Shown here: piece after piece, positions 12,301 through 19,656 of the stretch
How the letters are laid out: the number at the start of each line of letters is the position of its first letter
How positions within the stretch are numbered: position 1 is the stretch's first letter
Source: Antiquaquibacter metalliresistens
Lineage (GTDB): Bacteria; Actinomycetota; Actinomycetes; Actinomycetales; Microbacteriaceae
Assembly (NCBI RefSeq): GCF_029211225.1
Contig: NZ_JARGEM010000004.1
Coordinates: forward strand, 62,001 to 126,000
DNA: 64,000 nucleotides
Direction of reading: 5' to 3'
The notes under the pieces: generated by a model
Database searches by the model: none
Told to the model about the DNA's origin: nothing
Seen by the model: the letters and a program-made list of their open reading frames with translations, nothing else
Program-made: the position numbers and the translations under genes

Positions 12301-14172
12301 GACGACGCGTGTGTGACCATCGTGCCGCCGACGGTCGCCCACACCAAGACCGTCACCGCACTGCAGCAGAACGCCGATGGAACGTGGACGATCGTCTACG
12401 ACGTCGTGGTGACGGCGACCGGCTCGGGCGTCGCGACCTACTCGCTGAGCGACGTTCCCGCGTTCGGCTCCGGGTTCACGGTGCTGAGCGCATCGGCCAC
12501 CGGCCCGGCGCTCGCCGGCAGCTGGAACGGCACGAGCAGCACGGCGCTGGCGCTGAACCGCCCGCTCGCCGCGGGTTCCAGCGAGACCTATTCGGTCACG
12601 ATCGCGGCTCAGGTCGGTGCGAAGGTCATCGGTACGCCCGCAGCGGATTGCATCCTGGTCTCCCCGGAGGACGGCACCGGCTTCCTCAACCGCGCGACGC
12701 TGACCGCAGGCGGTGAGCAGACCGTGCGTGAGGCGTGCGACGTTCCGGTCTCACCCGAGCTCGACAAGGAGTGGATCTCGACCGTGCAGAACGACGACGC
12801 GAGTTGGGCGGTCACCTTCGACGTGACGGTGACCAACCCGAGCGCCGCCACGGGTCTCGTCTACTCGCTCTCGGACCTGCCGGCATTCGCGACCGGGACG
12901 ACGGTGACCGCGCGCACGGTCGCGCTGAACTCCGCAGCGCCGGTCGGTTGGGATGGCGTGGCGCCGCTCGCGAGCGAGCGCGCGCTCGCCGCGGGCAGCA
13001 CCGATCGCTACACGCTCGTCTTCACGGTCACCGTGCCCGCCGGGCTCGCCCCCGCCGTGCTCGAGTGCGACGCCGAGCCGGGCCACGGCTTCTACAACCA
13101 GGCGGAGGCCACCTCGGGTGATGACACGTTCGGCGCTGAGGACTGCGGTCCGGTCGAGGCTGGCGTGCTGCCGCTCATCGACAAGGTGGTCGCCGACGGC
13201 TACCCGCGGCAGCTTGCCGGCGGTGACTGGGAGATCGCCTACGACATCACGGTCTCGACGCCGCAGGGCAGCCCTCGCGCGGTCTACGACCTGGAGGACT
13301 CGCTCGACTTCGGCGGCGACATCGACGTGCAGACGGCCTCGGTCTCCGGACCGGGCACCGTGAACCCGCTGTGGGACGGCGAGGGCGTGACCTCGGTCGC
13401 CACCGGCGTCGTGCTGCCGGGCGGAGCATCCCACGTCTACACGGTGCTCGTGACCGCTCGCCTTGCGGCGGGCGTCGTGGACAGCGAACAGGCCGACTGC
13501 TCCCTCGACGAGGGTGAGCAGGGCACCGGCTTCCTGAACATCGCCACGGTGCTCAGCGGTTCGCTCGAGCGCAGTGACGACGCGTGCGAGAGCCCCGCCG
13601 CGCCGGAGCTCACGAAGGAACTGCTCGGCACCCCGGTGAAGGGCGGCGACGGCAAGGTGACGATCAAGTACACCGTGACCGCGAGCAACCCCTCCAAGGT
13701 CACGCTCAACTACGACCTGGATGATGCCGTCGCGTTCGCGCAGTACGTGATCATCAACTCCGCAGCGGTGCAGTCGGACGATGCCTCGGTGAACCCTGGC
13801 TGGAACGGCTCGACCACCACACGCGTGGTGACGGGGCAGGAGCTGCCGGCGGGCGCATCCGACGTCTTCGTGGTGACGGTCGTCGCCTCGCCGACGCTGC
13901 TCGTCGAGGACGAGAAGCTCGCGTGCGTGCCCGCCACTCCGGGCCACGGCTTCTTCAACGGTGCCGTGCTCACCAGCGGTGCGGACCAGTACCGGGATGA
14001 CGCGTGCGCGCCGATCCTGCGCACCGATCTGCCCACGCTGCCGCTGCCCGACCTGCCGACGCTCGCCTACACGGGCGTCGCGGTCGCGGTCATCGCGGGC
14101 CCGGGGCTGGCCCTGATCGCCATGGGTCTGCTCTTCTTCGCGCTGCGTCGTCGCCGGCAGCCGAAGCACTGA
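9325..14172 (+). CDS. Giant secreted VWA-domain surface protein with tandem repeats and LAYTG sorting signal
   Basis: A 1615-residue cell-wall protein, probably an adhesin. Residues 1-38 are a signal peptide ending SASA. Residues 40-215 resemble a prealbumin-like (SpaA-type) domain. A von Willebrand A domain follows (about 222-400) with a MIDAS site: DLSTS at D227/S229/S231 and a second Asp, D328, in LTDGN. Two SpaA-like domains begin near 652 and 757. Five repeats of about 140 residues start near 863, 1005, 1144, 1283 and 1427, each with a KxW/T opening, a Y(D/S)L(D/S)D strand and a paired Cys region. The end has LAYTG (1580-1584), a membrane helix and RRRRQPKH, fitting a class E sortase substrate. 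I chose the ATG at 9325 because it starts directly at the signal peptide; 9259 is an in-frame alternative. Confidence 0.85.
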   Translation: MRTPSIARTPLWRALAAFIAALLAAAALVPLTAVSASAADLGTTSTITVNVKALRTGVNAVNGIAGVTFALYAGTTASTDSPGAKVNEAWAECVSNASGVCTFTVPNTGNGQVNHNAVYWVKQLDAPDGYYLNPSLVTGNGTNDPSNSERFASTVNAFRTPALSGSTVTLPGTGAMPANTSMTFPQGTANGQTSGRYTTSGSFAVSLDNPRYQPTCEADLEVAIVIDLSTSMVSPTDAGLVGAKTAAKAFLDALVDTGTKVSIFTFGSNANTPPQATPVEVTSANLASLKTTVNNLSVSGIQYTNWERGLWQVAAQSGAYDLAVVLTDGNPTRQGDGAGQSDTWTNMQRMEGSIFSANAIKAENTQIFTFGVGDGVTGAPDNLRAVSGEIPWNGAGGTVATSDFFQTTQWGLVADGLGSLANSLTCVVPITVTKTEILADGSTAVGSGWKFTATASGDGTIAPVGQQTTNASGEAAWQLAIGSADGEASVSLSENLASKPGSWSLASVQCTNTRTGTDLVVPQSLPIQLTGLTVGDNIECAVSNQLPRAASVVVTKQWVINGAAPVPNGQQPDGLAAQLTLDGQNRGWGSAVTGFVSGSDIVINETTTDTNEFCSITAKQLTSPTTSSLGYTASLVPGVNAFTITNTVTCESTLTLIKRVTGNDTAGGAADAEDFTLTAAAAGQTTITGDGTVTGSVAPGVAYTLSETGPAGYRQTALECGPSATGPWTPLAESTVTVAAQTHTWCRFTNEAVAPQLRLVKTVTDGVVDADNWTLTASIDGSAVVSGDGVAEHTVKAGVAYQLAETPVDGFDGSEFTASAWVCEVTSGPGQGSTLPTADSTVTLALGQNVECEIVNTVHPLAPTFTKTPGSASANADGTWNVSYTLTASNPSSVADVVYDLTDTPNLPSGVTGVSATVEIDGVTTPVTWTTGTFTVATGATIGAGADPHVYTVTLRLAVAPTTDPADLDCAVSGGGIDNDALLTPVGGAPIPDDACVTIVPPTVAHTKTVTALQQNADGTWTIVYDVVVTATGSGVATYSLSDVPAFGSGFTVLSASATGPALAGSWNGTSSTALALNRPLAAGSSETYSVTIAAQVGAKVIGTPAADCILVSPEDGTGFLNRATLTAGGEQTVREACDVPVSPELDKEWISTVQNDDASWAVTFDVTVTNPSAATGLVYSLSDLPAFATGTTVTARTVALNSAAPVGWDGVAPLASERALAAGSTDRYTLVFTVTVPAGLAPAVLECDAEPGHGFYNQAEATSGDDTFGAEDCGPVEAGVLPLIDKVVADGYPRQLAGGDWEIAYDITVSTPQGSPRAVYDLEDSLDFGGDIDVQTASVSGPGTVNPLWDGEGVTSVATGVVLPGGASHVYTVLVTARLAAGVVDSEQADCSLDEGEQGTGFLNIATVLSGSLERSDDACESPAAPELTKELLGTPVKGGDGKVTIKYTVTASNPSKVTLNYDLDDAVAFAQYVIINSAAVQSDDASVNPGWNGSTTTRVVTGQELPAGASDVFVVTVVASPTLLVEDEKLACVPATPGHGFFNGAVLTSGADQYRDDACAPILRTDLPTLPLPDLPTLAYTGVAVAVIAGPGLALIAMGLLFFALRRRRQPKH

Positions 14173-14178
14173 GGACTT

Positions 14179-14209
14179 CCCGGCGCGGGGTGTTCGGTCC
14201 CGCGCTGGG
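14179..14209 (+). terminator. Hairpin after the VWA adhesin gene
   Basis: CCCGGCGCGGG at 14179-14189 pairs with CCCGCGCTGGG at 14199-14209, an 11-bp stem with one G-T wobble and a 9-nt loop. It begins 7 nt after the stop codon. No T-run follows. It probably ends or attenuates the transcript before the sigma gene. Confidence 0.55.
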
Positions 14210-14218
14210 AGGCTATGT

Positions 14219-14312
14219 CCCCCGAAAGGGGGTGATATCCATCGTCGCAATCCGCGTCATAGTGGGCCGACGCGGGTGTCTCTTTCGATGAAGGTACTAG
14301 TGCACCTTCATC
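14219..14312 (+). promoter_or_regulatory. Two dyads in the leader of the sigma/anti-sigma fusion gene
   Basis: At 14219-14232 CCCCC-GAAA-GGGGG is a perfect stem with a GNRA tetraloop. At 14287-14312 GATGAAGGT and ACCTTCATC form a perfect 9-bp inverted repeat around an 8-nt spacer; this ends 43 nt before the gene start. The second is well placed to be an operator or a 5' leader structure. No standard promoter could be assigned with confidence. Confidence 0.45.
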
Positions 14313-14355
14313 CCAGAGGGGACAATGAAAGAGGACCCGGGAATGGATCAGGGGG

Positions 14356-15906
14356 ATGAACCGAACTGAGGGTCCGGCATCGACGATGTCGGATCAGGCG
14401 TTGGTGGAACGAGCGCGTGCGGGGGATCGGCACGCCTTCGGTGAATTGTGGCGCCGTCATTTCCGTTCGGGAGCACGGGTCGCCCGCCAGTTCACGTCGT
14501 CGCTGGATGCGGACGACCTCGTTGCCGAGGCCTACACCCGCATCTATCAGCGCGTGCTGGCGGGCGGCGGCCCGAAGGGCGCGTTCCGTCCATACCTCTA
14601 CACGACCATCCGCAATCTCGCAGCCACCTGGGGTGCCGCATCTCGCGACATCCAGGTGGATGACATGACCGCTTTCGAGGATCCCGCGACGAGCGAGGAT
14701 CCGGCGGCCGTCGCACTCGATCGCACCCTGACCGCGCGCGCCTTCCGCAGCCTGCCCGAGCGCTGGCAGTCCGTGCTCTGGTATACCGAGGTCGAGGGTA
14801 TGGACCCGCACGAGGTCGCGCCGATCCTGGGGATCACCGCCAACGGGGTCGCGGCGCTGTCGTACCGTGCACGTGAAGGCCTGCGCAAGGCCTGGCTGCA
14901 GGCCCACATCAACGACGCCACGGCATCGGGCGAGTGCCAGTGGGCGATCTCCCGGATCGGCGACAACGCTCGCAACGGTCTCGGCGCCCGCGACACGGAA
15001 CGCATGTCGTTCCACCTCGCCACATGCGCGCGATGCGCGATCATCAGCGAAGAGGTCGACGAGGTCGGCTCGCGCCTCGCGCTCGTGATGCTTCCCATCC
15101 TCCTCGGCGGTATCGCCGGGGGCACCCTGCTCGCTTCCGTTGGCAGCGCCTCGAGTTCCATGGCGGCGTCGGGGGACGCCATACCTGCCATGCCCGAGGC
15201 CATCGGAGCGGGAGGGGCGGTCGCGGCCGGAGCATTCGGGTTGCTCGGCGCCGCGACCGTCCCCGTAGCGCTCATCGGGGGACTGGCCATCGTGGTCGCG
15301 GCGACCGGCTCGGTCATCGCGCTGTCGCCGACGAGCACGACCGACGGGCAGGGCGACTCCACCGTCGCCGTCGGCGAGGCGAGCAGCGACGGCGCCGAGC
15401 CCGGGGGCGACCTTCCGATCGTGCCGGTCGACGTCGACAAGATCGGACTCGACGACCCGGCGAACGTGCCGGAGGGCCTCGTCGACGGTGTTGTGGGGGA
15501 TGTCGGCGGTCTGGTCGACGGCGTGCTCGGCACCATCACCGGTGGTGAGGCGCCCGACGGTCACACGGCGCCCGGCGGGGTCGTCGGCGCCGATATCTCG
15601 CTGAACCTCACGGGCACCGGCACACCGGGCGCGCACGTCTCGCTGCAGGCGGCCGGTCAGGTCTACGCCACGACCACGGTGGATGCGAACGGCACGTTCG
15701 TGCTAAACGTCACCGCGATCCCCGGCGGGCTGTCGTCGCTGGATCTCGTGCAGACGGTGGACCGCAGCTACCTCGCGAACCTGCTCGGGCTGGGCGGTCT
15801 GCTCGACGGACTGCTCGGCAACCTGGATTCGCTCATCAACGGTCTCATCCAGCCGATCCGGCTGACCAGTGGCGGATCCAGTATCGGCATCAACCTTCTG
15901 GGCTGA
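14356..15906 (+). CDS. ECF RNA polymerase sigma factor fused to a zinc anti-sigma motif, membrane helices and an Ig-like domain
   Basis: One 516-residue chain combines parts that are normally separate proteins. Residues 12-80 are sigma region 2 (LDADDLVAEAYTRIYQ) and 126-180 are region 4 (SLPERWQSVLWYTEVEG, then a helix-turn-helix). A ZAS zinc motif follows: C194-x25-H220-x3-C224-x2-C227. Hydrophobic stretches lie at 241-263 and 285-323; the second is long enough for one or two helices. After an acidic linker comes an Ig-like domain (about 410-516) interrupted by a Leu/Gly-rich segment. I infer a membrane-held sigma factor released on a surface signal, as in known fused ECF groups. ATG 14386 is an equally good start because GAGGG precedes it more distantly. 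It follows the VWA adhesin by 183 nt. Confidence 0.85.
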   Translation: MNRTEGPASTMSDQALVERARAGDRHAFGELWRRHFRSGARVARQFTSSLDADDLVAEAYTRIYQRVLAGGGPKGAFRPYLYTTIRNLAATWGAASRDIQVDDMTAFEDPATSEDPAAVALDRTLTARAFRSLPERWQSVLWYTEVEGMDPHEVAPILGITANGVAALSYRAREGLRKAWLQAHINDATASGECQWAISRIGDNARNGLGARDTERMSFHLATCARCAIISEEVDEVGSRLALVMLPILLGGIAGGTLLASVGSASSSMAASGDAIPAMPEAIGAGGAVAAGAFGLLGAATVPVALIGGLAIVVAATGSVIALSPTSTTDGQGDSTVAVGEASSDGAEPGGDLPIVPVDVDKIGLDDPANVPEGLVDGVVGDVGGLVDGVLGTITGGEAPDGHTAPGGVVGADISLNLTGTGTPGAHVSLQAAGQVYATTTVDANGTFVLNVTAIPGGLSSLDLVQTVDRSYLANLLGLGGLLDGLLGNLDSLINGLIQPIRLTSGGSSIGINLLG

Positions 15907-15985
15907 GTCGCGTCATACTCGGGGCCGATCACAGTCTCTTGAATGGGATGTCACCATCCTGTCCCTGACGTCACCAAGGGACGCT

Positions 15986-16018
15986 GGTCCCGCTCGCCGC
16001 CCAGGGCGAAGCGGGACC
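15986..16018 (+). terminator. Terminator of the sigma fusion gene
   Basis: GGTCCCGCTCGCC at 15986-15998 pairs with GGCGAAGCGGGACC at 16005-16018, a 13-bp stem with one bulged base and a 6-nt loop. It lies 80 nt after the stop of the sigma fusion gene, in the convergent space with sdhB, and could act in both directions. Confidence 0.6.
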
Positions 16019-16032
16019 GGCATGGCATCACG

Positions 16033-16065
16033 CGCAGGGGCCGACGCGGTGGCGCGGCCCCTGCG
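16033..16065 (-). terminator. Terminator of the sdhCDAB operon
   Basis: CGCAGGGGCCG and CGGCCCCTGCG form a perfect 11-bp stem with an 11-nt loop. It begins 12 nt downstream of the sdhB stop codon on the minus strand. Confidence 0.7.
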
Positions 16066-16077
16066 TGCAATGCCGAG

Positions 16078-16821
16078 TTACGGGCGACCGCGCAGCACGG
16101 CCTGCTTGACCTCGGCGATCGCCTGGGTCACCTGGATGCCGCGAGGGCAGGCATCCGTGCAGTTGAAGGTGGTGCGGCAGCGCCACACCCCCTCCTTGTC
16201 GTTGAGGATGTCGAGGCGCACCTGCGCGTTGTCGTCGCGCGAGTCGAAGATGAAGCGGTGCGCGTTGACGATCGCGGCCGGGCCGAAGTACTGACCGTCG
16301 GTCCAGAACACGGGGCAGCTCGACGTGCACGCGGCGCACAGGATGCACTTGGTGGTGTCATCGAAGCGCGCGCGCTCGACGGGGCTCTGCGTGCGCTCCT
16401 TGCCCTTCTCGGGCGTCGTCGACGCCATGAGGAACGGGTTGACCGCCTTGAAGGAGTCGAAGAACGGCTCCATGTTCACGACCAGGTCTTTCTCCAGCGG
16501 CAGGCCCTTGATCGCCTCGACGTAGATCGGCTGCGAGATGTCCAGATCCTTGATCAGCGTCTTGCAGGCGAGTCGGTTCTTGCCGTTGATGCGCATCGCA
16601 TCCGACCCGCACACGCCGTGCGCGCACGAACGGCGGAAGGTCAGCGAGCCGTCCTGCTCCCACTTGATCTTGTGCAAGGCATCGAGGATGCGGTCGGTGG
16701 GGTAGAGCTCGACGTCGAAGTCCTGCCAGCGGGGTTCGTCATCCACGTCCGGGTCGAATCGGCGGATGATGAGCGTCGCGGTGAACGTCGGAATGACCTC
16801 AGGCACGCTCGGCTTGTCCAT
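16078..16821 (-). CDS. sdhB: Succinate dehydrogenase iron-sulfur subunit
   Basis: Carries electrons from the FAD subunit to quinone in complex II. The 247-residue protein has the [2Fe-2S] motif SCAHGVCGSDAMRING with a later Cys in LACKTL. The C-terminal ferredoxin domain has CILCAACTSSCPVFW and CTDACPRGI for the [4Fe-4S] and [3Fe-4S] clusters. I chose ATG 16821 over the in-frame GTG at 16836, because GAGGGTG near the sdhA stop lies too close to the GTG. It is the last gene of the operon. Confidence 0.95.
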   Translation of the reverse strand: MDKPSVPEVIPTFTATLIIRRFDPDVDDEPRWQDFDVELYPTDRILDALHKIKWEQDGSLTFRRSCAHGVCGSDAMRINGKNRLACKTLIKDLDISQPIYVEAIKGLPLEKDLVVNMEPFFDSFKAVNPFLMASTTPEKGKERTQSPVERARFDDTTKCILCAACTSSCPVFWTDGQYFGPAAIVNAHRFIFDSRDDNAQVRLDILNDKEGVWRCRTTFNCTDACPRGIQVTQAIAEVKQAVLRGRP

Positions 16822-16838
16822 GACGGCGTTCGACACCC

Positions 16839-18638
16839 TCAGTACTTCCTCTCCATGGGCGGGTAGTTCGTGATGACGACCGGTTTCCAGTCCAGCCGGA
16901 TGTGGTCGCCGGCCTCGGACTCGGGGTCGCCGACCCGGTAGGCCATCGTATGCACGAGGAAGTTCTCGTCGTCGCGATTCGGGTAGTCCTCGCGCATGTG
17001 GCCGCCGCGCGACTCGTGCCGCGACCGAGCGGAGTAAACGAGCACCTCGGCGAGGTCGAGCAGGAACCCGAGCTCGATGGCCTCGAGCAGGTCGGTGTTG
17101 AACCGCTTGCCCTTGTCCTGCACCTGGATGTTCTTGTAGCGCTGGCGCAGCTGCTGGATGAGGTCGGTGACCTCCTTGAGGCTCTCCTCCGTGCGGAAGA
17201 TCTGCGCGTTGCGGTCCATCGAGTCCTGCAGCTCCTTGCGGATCGCCGCGATCCGCTCGGTGCCGTCGCCGGAGCGCACCGTCTCGATGAGGGCGAGCAC
17301 GCCCGCTGCGGGGTTCTCCGGCAGGGGCAGGAAGTCGTCCGTGGCCTGCACGTACTTCACGGCGTTCTTGCCAGCGCGCTTGCCGAACACGTTGATGTCC
17401 AGCAGCGAGTTGGTGCCGAGACGGTTGGAGCCGTGCACCGAGACGCACGCGCACTCGCCGGCGGCGAACAGCCCCGGCACGACGGTCGTGTTGTCGCGGA
17501 GTACCTGGGCGTCGTTGTTCGTCGGGATGCCGCCCATCGCGTAGTGCGCGGTCGGCAGCACCGGCACGGGCTCCGTGTACGGCTCGACACCGAGGTAGGT
17601 GCGTGCGAACTCGGTGATGTCCGGGAGCTTCTCGTCGATCACCGCGGGCTCGAGGTGCGAGATGTCGAGGTAGAGGTAGTCCTTGTTGGGGCCGGCGCCG
17701 CGACCTTCGCGAATCTCCAGGGCCATCGACCGGGCGACGATGTCGCGCGGCGCGAGGTCCTTGAGCGTCGGCGTGTAGCGCTCCATGAAGCGCTCGCCGC
17801 TGGCGTTGCGCAGGATCGCTCCCTCACCACGAGCCGCCTCGGAGAGCAGGATGCCCAGCCCGGCCAGTCCGGTCGGGTGGAACTGGAAGAACTCCATGTC
17901 CTCCAGCGGCAGTCCCTTGCGCCAGATGATGCCGACGCCGTCGCCCGTGAGGGTGTGCGCGTTGGAGGTGGTCTTGAAGATCTTGCCGAAACCGCCGGTC
18001 GCATAGACGATCGCCTTGGCCTGGAACACGTGGATGTCACCGGTGGCCAGCTCATAGGCGACGACACCGCTCGGCTGCTCGACCCCATCCACCTCGGTCA
18101 TCACCATGTCGAGCACATAGAACTCGTTGAAGAAGTTGATGCCGAGCTTGACGCAGTTCTGGTACAGCGTCTGCAGGATCATGTGACCGGTGCGGTCGGC
18201 CGCGTAGCAGGCCCGGCGCACGGGCGCCTTGCCGTGCTCACGCGTGTGACCGCCGAAACGGCGCTGGTCGATCTTGCCGTCCGGGGTGCGGTTGAAGGGC
18301 AGGCCCATGTTCTCGAGGTCGATGACCGCGTCGATGGCCTCCTTCGCCAGGATCTCGGCGGCATCCTGGTCGACCAGGTAGTCGCCGCCCTTGACGGTGT
18401 CGTAGGTGTGCCACTCCCAGTTGTCGTCCTCGACGTTGGCGAGCGCCGCGGCCATGCCGCCCTGTGCAGCACCGGTGTGGGAGCGCGTGGGGTAGAGCTT
18501 GGAGATCACCGCGGTGCGAGCGTGCGGTCCGGCCTCGATCGCCGCGCGCATACCGGCGCCGCCGGCGCCCACGATGACGATGTCGAACTGGTGGTAGTGC
18601 ACACCGTTCTTCACGGTGCCGGTCTCGGGGGCGGCCAC
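16839..18638 (-). CDS. sdhA: Succinate dehydrogenase flavoprotein subunit
   Basis: Oxidises succinate to fumarate with covalently bound FAD. The 599-residue protein has the dinucleotide fold [12 protein letters not shown], the flavinylation motif SHTGAAQGG, the substrate loop [10 protein letters not shown] and a C-terminal region with [14 protein letters not shown]. The GTG start at 18638 directly abuts the sdhD stop (TAA-GTG). Confidence 0.97.
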   Translation of the reverse strand: MAAPETGTVKNGVHYHQFDIVIVGAGGAGMRAAIEAGPHARTAVISKLYPTRSHTGAAQGGMAAALANVEDDNWEWHTYDTVKGGDYLVDQDAAEILAKEAIDAVIDLENMGLPFNRTPDGKIDQRRFGGHTREHGKAPVRRACYAADRTGHMILQTLYQNCVKLGINFFNEFYVLDMVMTEVDGVEQPSGVVAYELATGDIHVFQAKAIVYATGGFGKIFKTTSNAHTLTGDGVGIIWRKGLPLEDMEFFQFHPTGLAGLGILLSEAARGEGAILRNASGERFMERYTPTLKDLAPRDIVARSMALEIREGRGAGPNKDYLYLDISHLEPAVIDEKLPDITEFARTYLGVEPYTEPVPVLPTAHYAMGGIPTNNDAQVLRDNTTVVPGLFAAGECACVSVHGSNRLGTNSLLDINVFGKRAGKNAVKYVQATDDFLPLPENPAAGVLALIETVRSGDGTERIAAIRKELQDSMDRNAQIFRTEESLKEVTDLIQQLRQRYKNIQVQDKGKRFNTDLLEAIELGFLLDLAEVLVYSARSRHESRGGHMREDYPNRDDENFLVHTMAYRVGDPESEAGDHIRLDWKPVVITNYPPMERKY

Positions 18639-19091
18639 TTACTGCACCGGGCAGAAGCTCGGGAGCAGGTCCGCAGGGGAGCCGGCAGGGCACGGGTCGA
18701 AGGTGTAGATCACGAGAGTTCCCAAGATGAGGAGGACGGCCGTGGACGCGGCGAGCGCGCCCAGGAGGGTGAGCCGCACGAGGCGGTTGCTGGCGTAGTC
18801 GTTGACGAGGGTGCGCATGCCGTTGGCGCCGTGGATGAGCGCGAGCCAGAGCAGCAGGGTGTCCCAGACGACCCAGAACGGGTCGGCGAGCTTGCCGGCG
18901 ACGAAGGCGAAGTCGATCGCCTTGACGCCCTCACCCGCGACGAGGTTGACGAAGAGGTGGCCGAAGATCAGCACCACGAGCACGACGCCCGAGGCGCGCA
19001 TGTAGATCCAGCCCCACTTCTCCCAGTTGATGCCACGGCGCTTGCGAGCGATCTCCGGGGACCGGGGCGCTTCGATGGTCTCGGTCGTCAT
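18639..19091 (-). CDS. sdhD: Succinate dehydrogenase hydrophobic membrane anchor
   Basis: Small membrane anchor of complex II. The 150-residue protein has a polar N-terminus, then three helices: VVLVVLIFGHLFVNLV with a candidate haem-ligand His, then WDTLLLWLALIHGANGMRTL, and a third before the C-terminus. Start at ATG 19091, sharing its A with the sdhC stop (TGATG). The assignment of C versus D follows gene order and can be swapped. Confidence 0.88.
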   Translation of the reverse strand: MTTETIEAPRSPEIARKRRGINWEKWGWIYMRASGVVLVVLIFGHLFVNLVAGEGVKAIDFAFVAGKLADPFWVVWDTLLLWLALIHGANGMRTLVNDYASNRLVRLTLLGALAASTAVLLILGTLVIYTFDPCPAGSPADLLPSFCPVQ

Positions 19092-19531
19092 CACTCGCCT
19101 CCGAAGATGTGCATGAGCTGGCGCGGGATGAAGCCGGCGAGCAGCACGAGCCACAGCGCGATGACGATCCAGAACATCACGCGCTGGTACTTGGTGCCCA
19201 GCCGCCAGAAGTCGATGAGGATGATGCGCAGGCCGTTGAGCGCGTGCAGCCCGATCGCGGCGACGAGCGCGATCTCACCGAGCCCCATGATGGGCGTCTT
19301 GTAGGTGCCGATCACCGCGTTGTAGGCCTCGGGGCTCACTCGCACGAGCGCCGTGTCGAGGATGTGCACGAGCAGGAAGAAGTAGATCGCGGTGCCGGTG
19401 ATGCGGTGCAGCACCCATGACCACATGCCCTCCCGTCCGCGATAGAGCGTTCCCGCCGGCCGTTTCGGGGCGGCGATCTTGGGCAAGGCGAGCGTGTCGC
19501 CCGCCAGGGTACCCGTCGACCTCTGAGGCAC
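19091..19531 (-). CDS. sdhC: Succinate dehydrogenase cytochrome b556 subunit
   Basis: Membrane cytochrome subunit that helps hold haem and the quinone site. The 146-residue protein has the family signature GMWSWVLHRITGTAIYF and a second helix ending IGLHALNGLRIILID. I chose GTG 19531 because AAGGAGGG precedes it by 6 nt; a TTG at 19537 is in frame but too close to that site. First gene of sdhCDAB; the 125 nt upstream should hold the promoter, but no clear boxes were seen. Confidence 0.92.
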   Translation of the reverse strand: MPQRSTGTLAGDTLALPKIAAPKRPAGTLYRGREGMWSWVLHRITGTAIYFFLLVHILDTALVRVSPEAYNAVIGTYKTPIMGLGEIALVAAIGLHALNGLRIILIDFWRLGTKYQRVMFWIVIALWLVLLAGFIPRQLMHIFGGE

Positions 19532-19656
19532 GAGCAACCCTCCTTGGAGTCGATTGGCCGCTTCGGGGGCGGCTGAGGAGAGTCCGGATGTCGGACGTTC
19601 CCAGTGTATTCCGCCTGGAAGGCGCAGGGTGCGCAGCAGCGGTTAAGAGCGGGGCC

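Noticed and set aside
12751-14250. 499-codon antisense frame within the VWA adhesin
   Set aside because: Low-complexity composition without family motifs. Repeats of the sense gene keep the antisense strand open.
19532-19537. TTG start of sdhC at 19537
   Set aside because: The strong AAGGAGGG site would touch the codon. GTG 19531 has ideal spacing.
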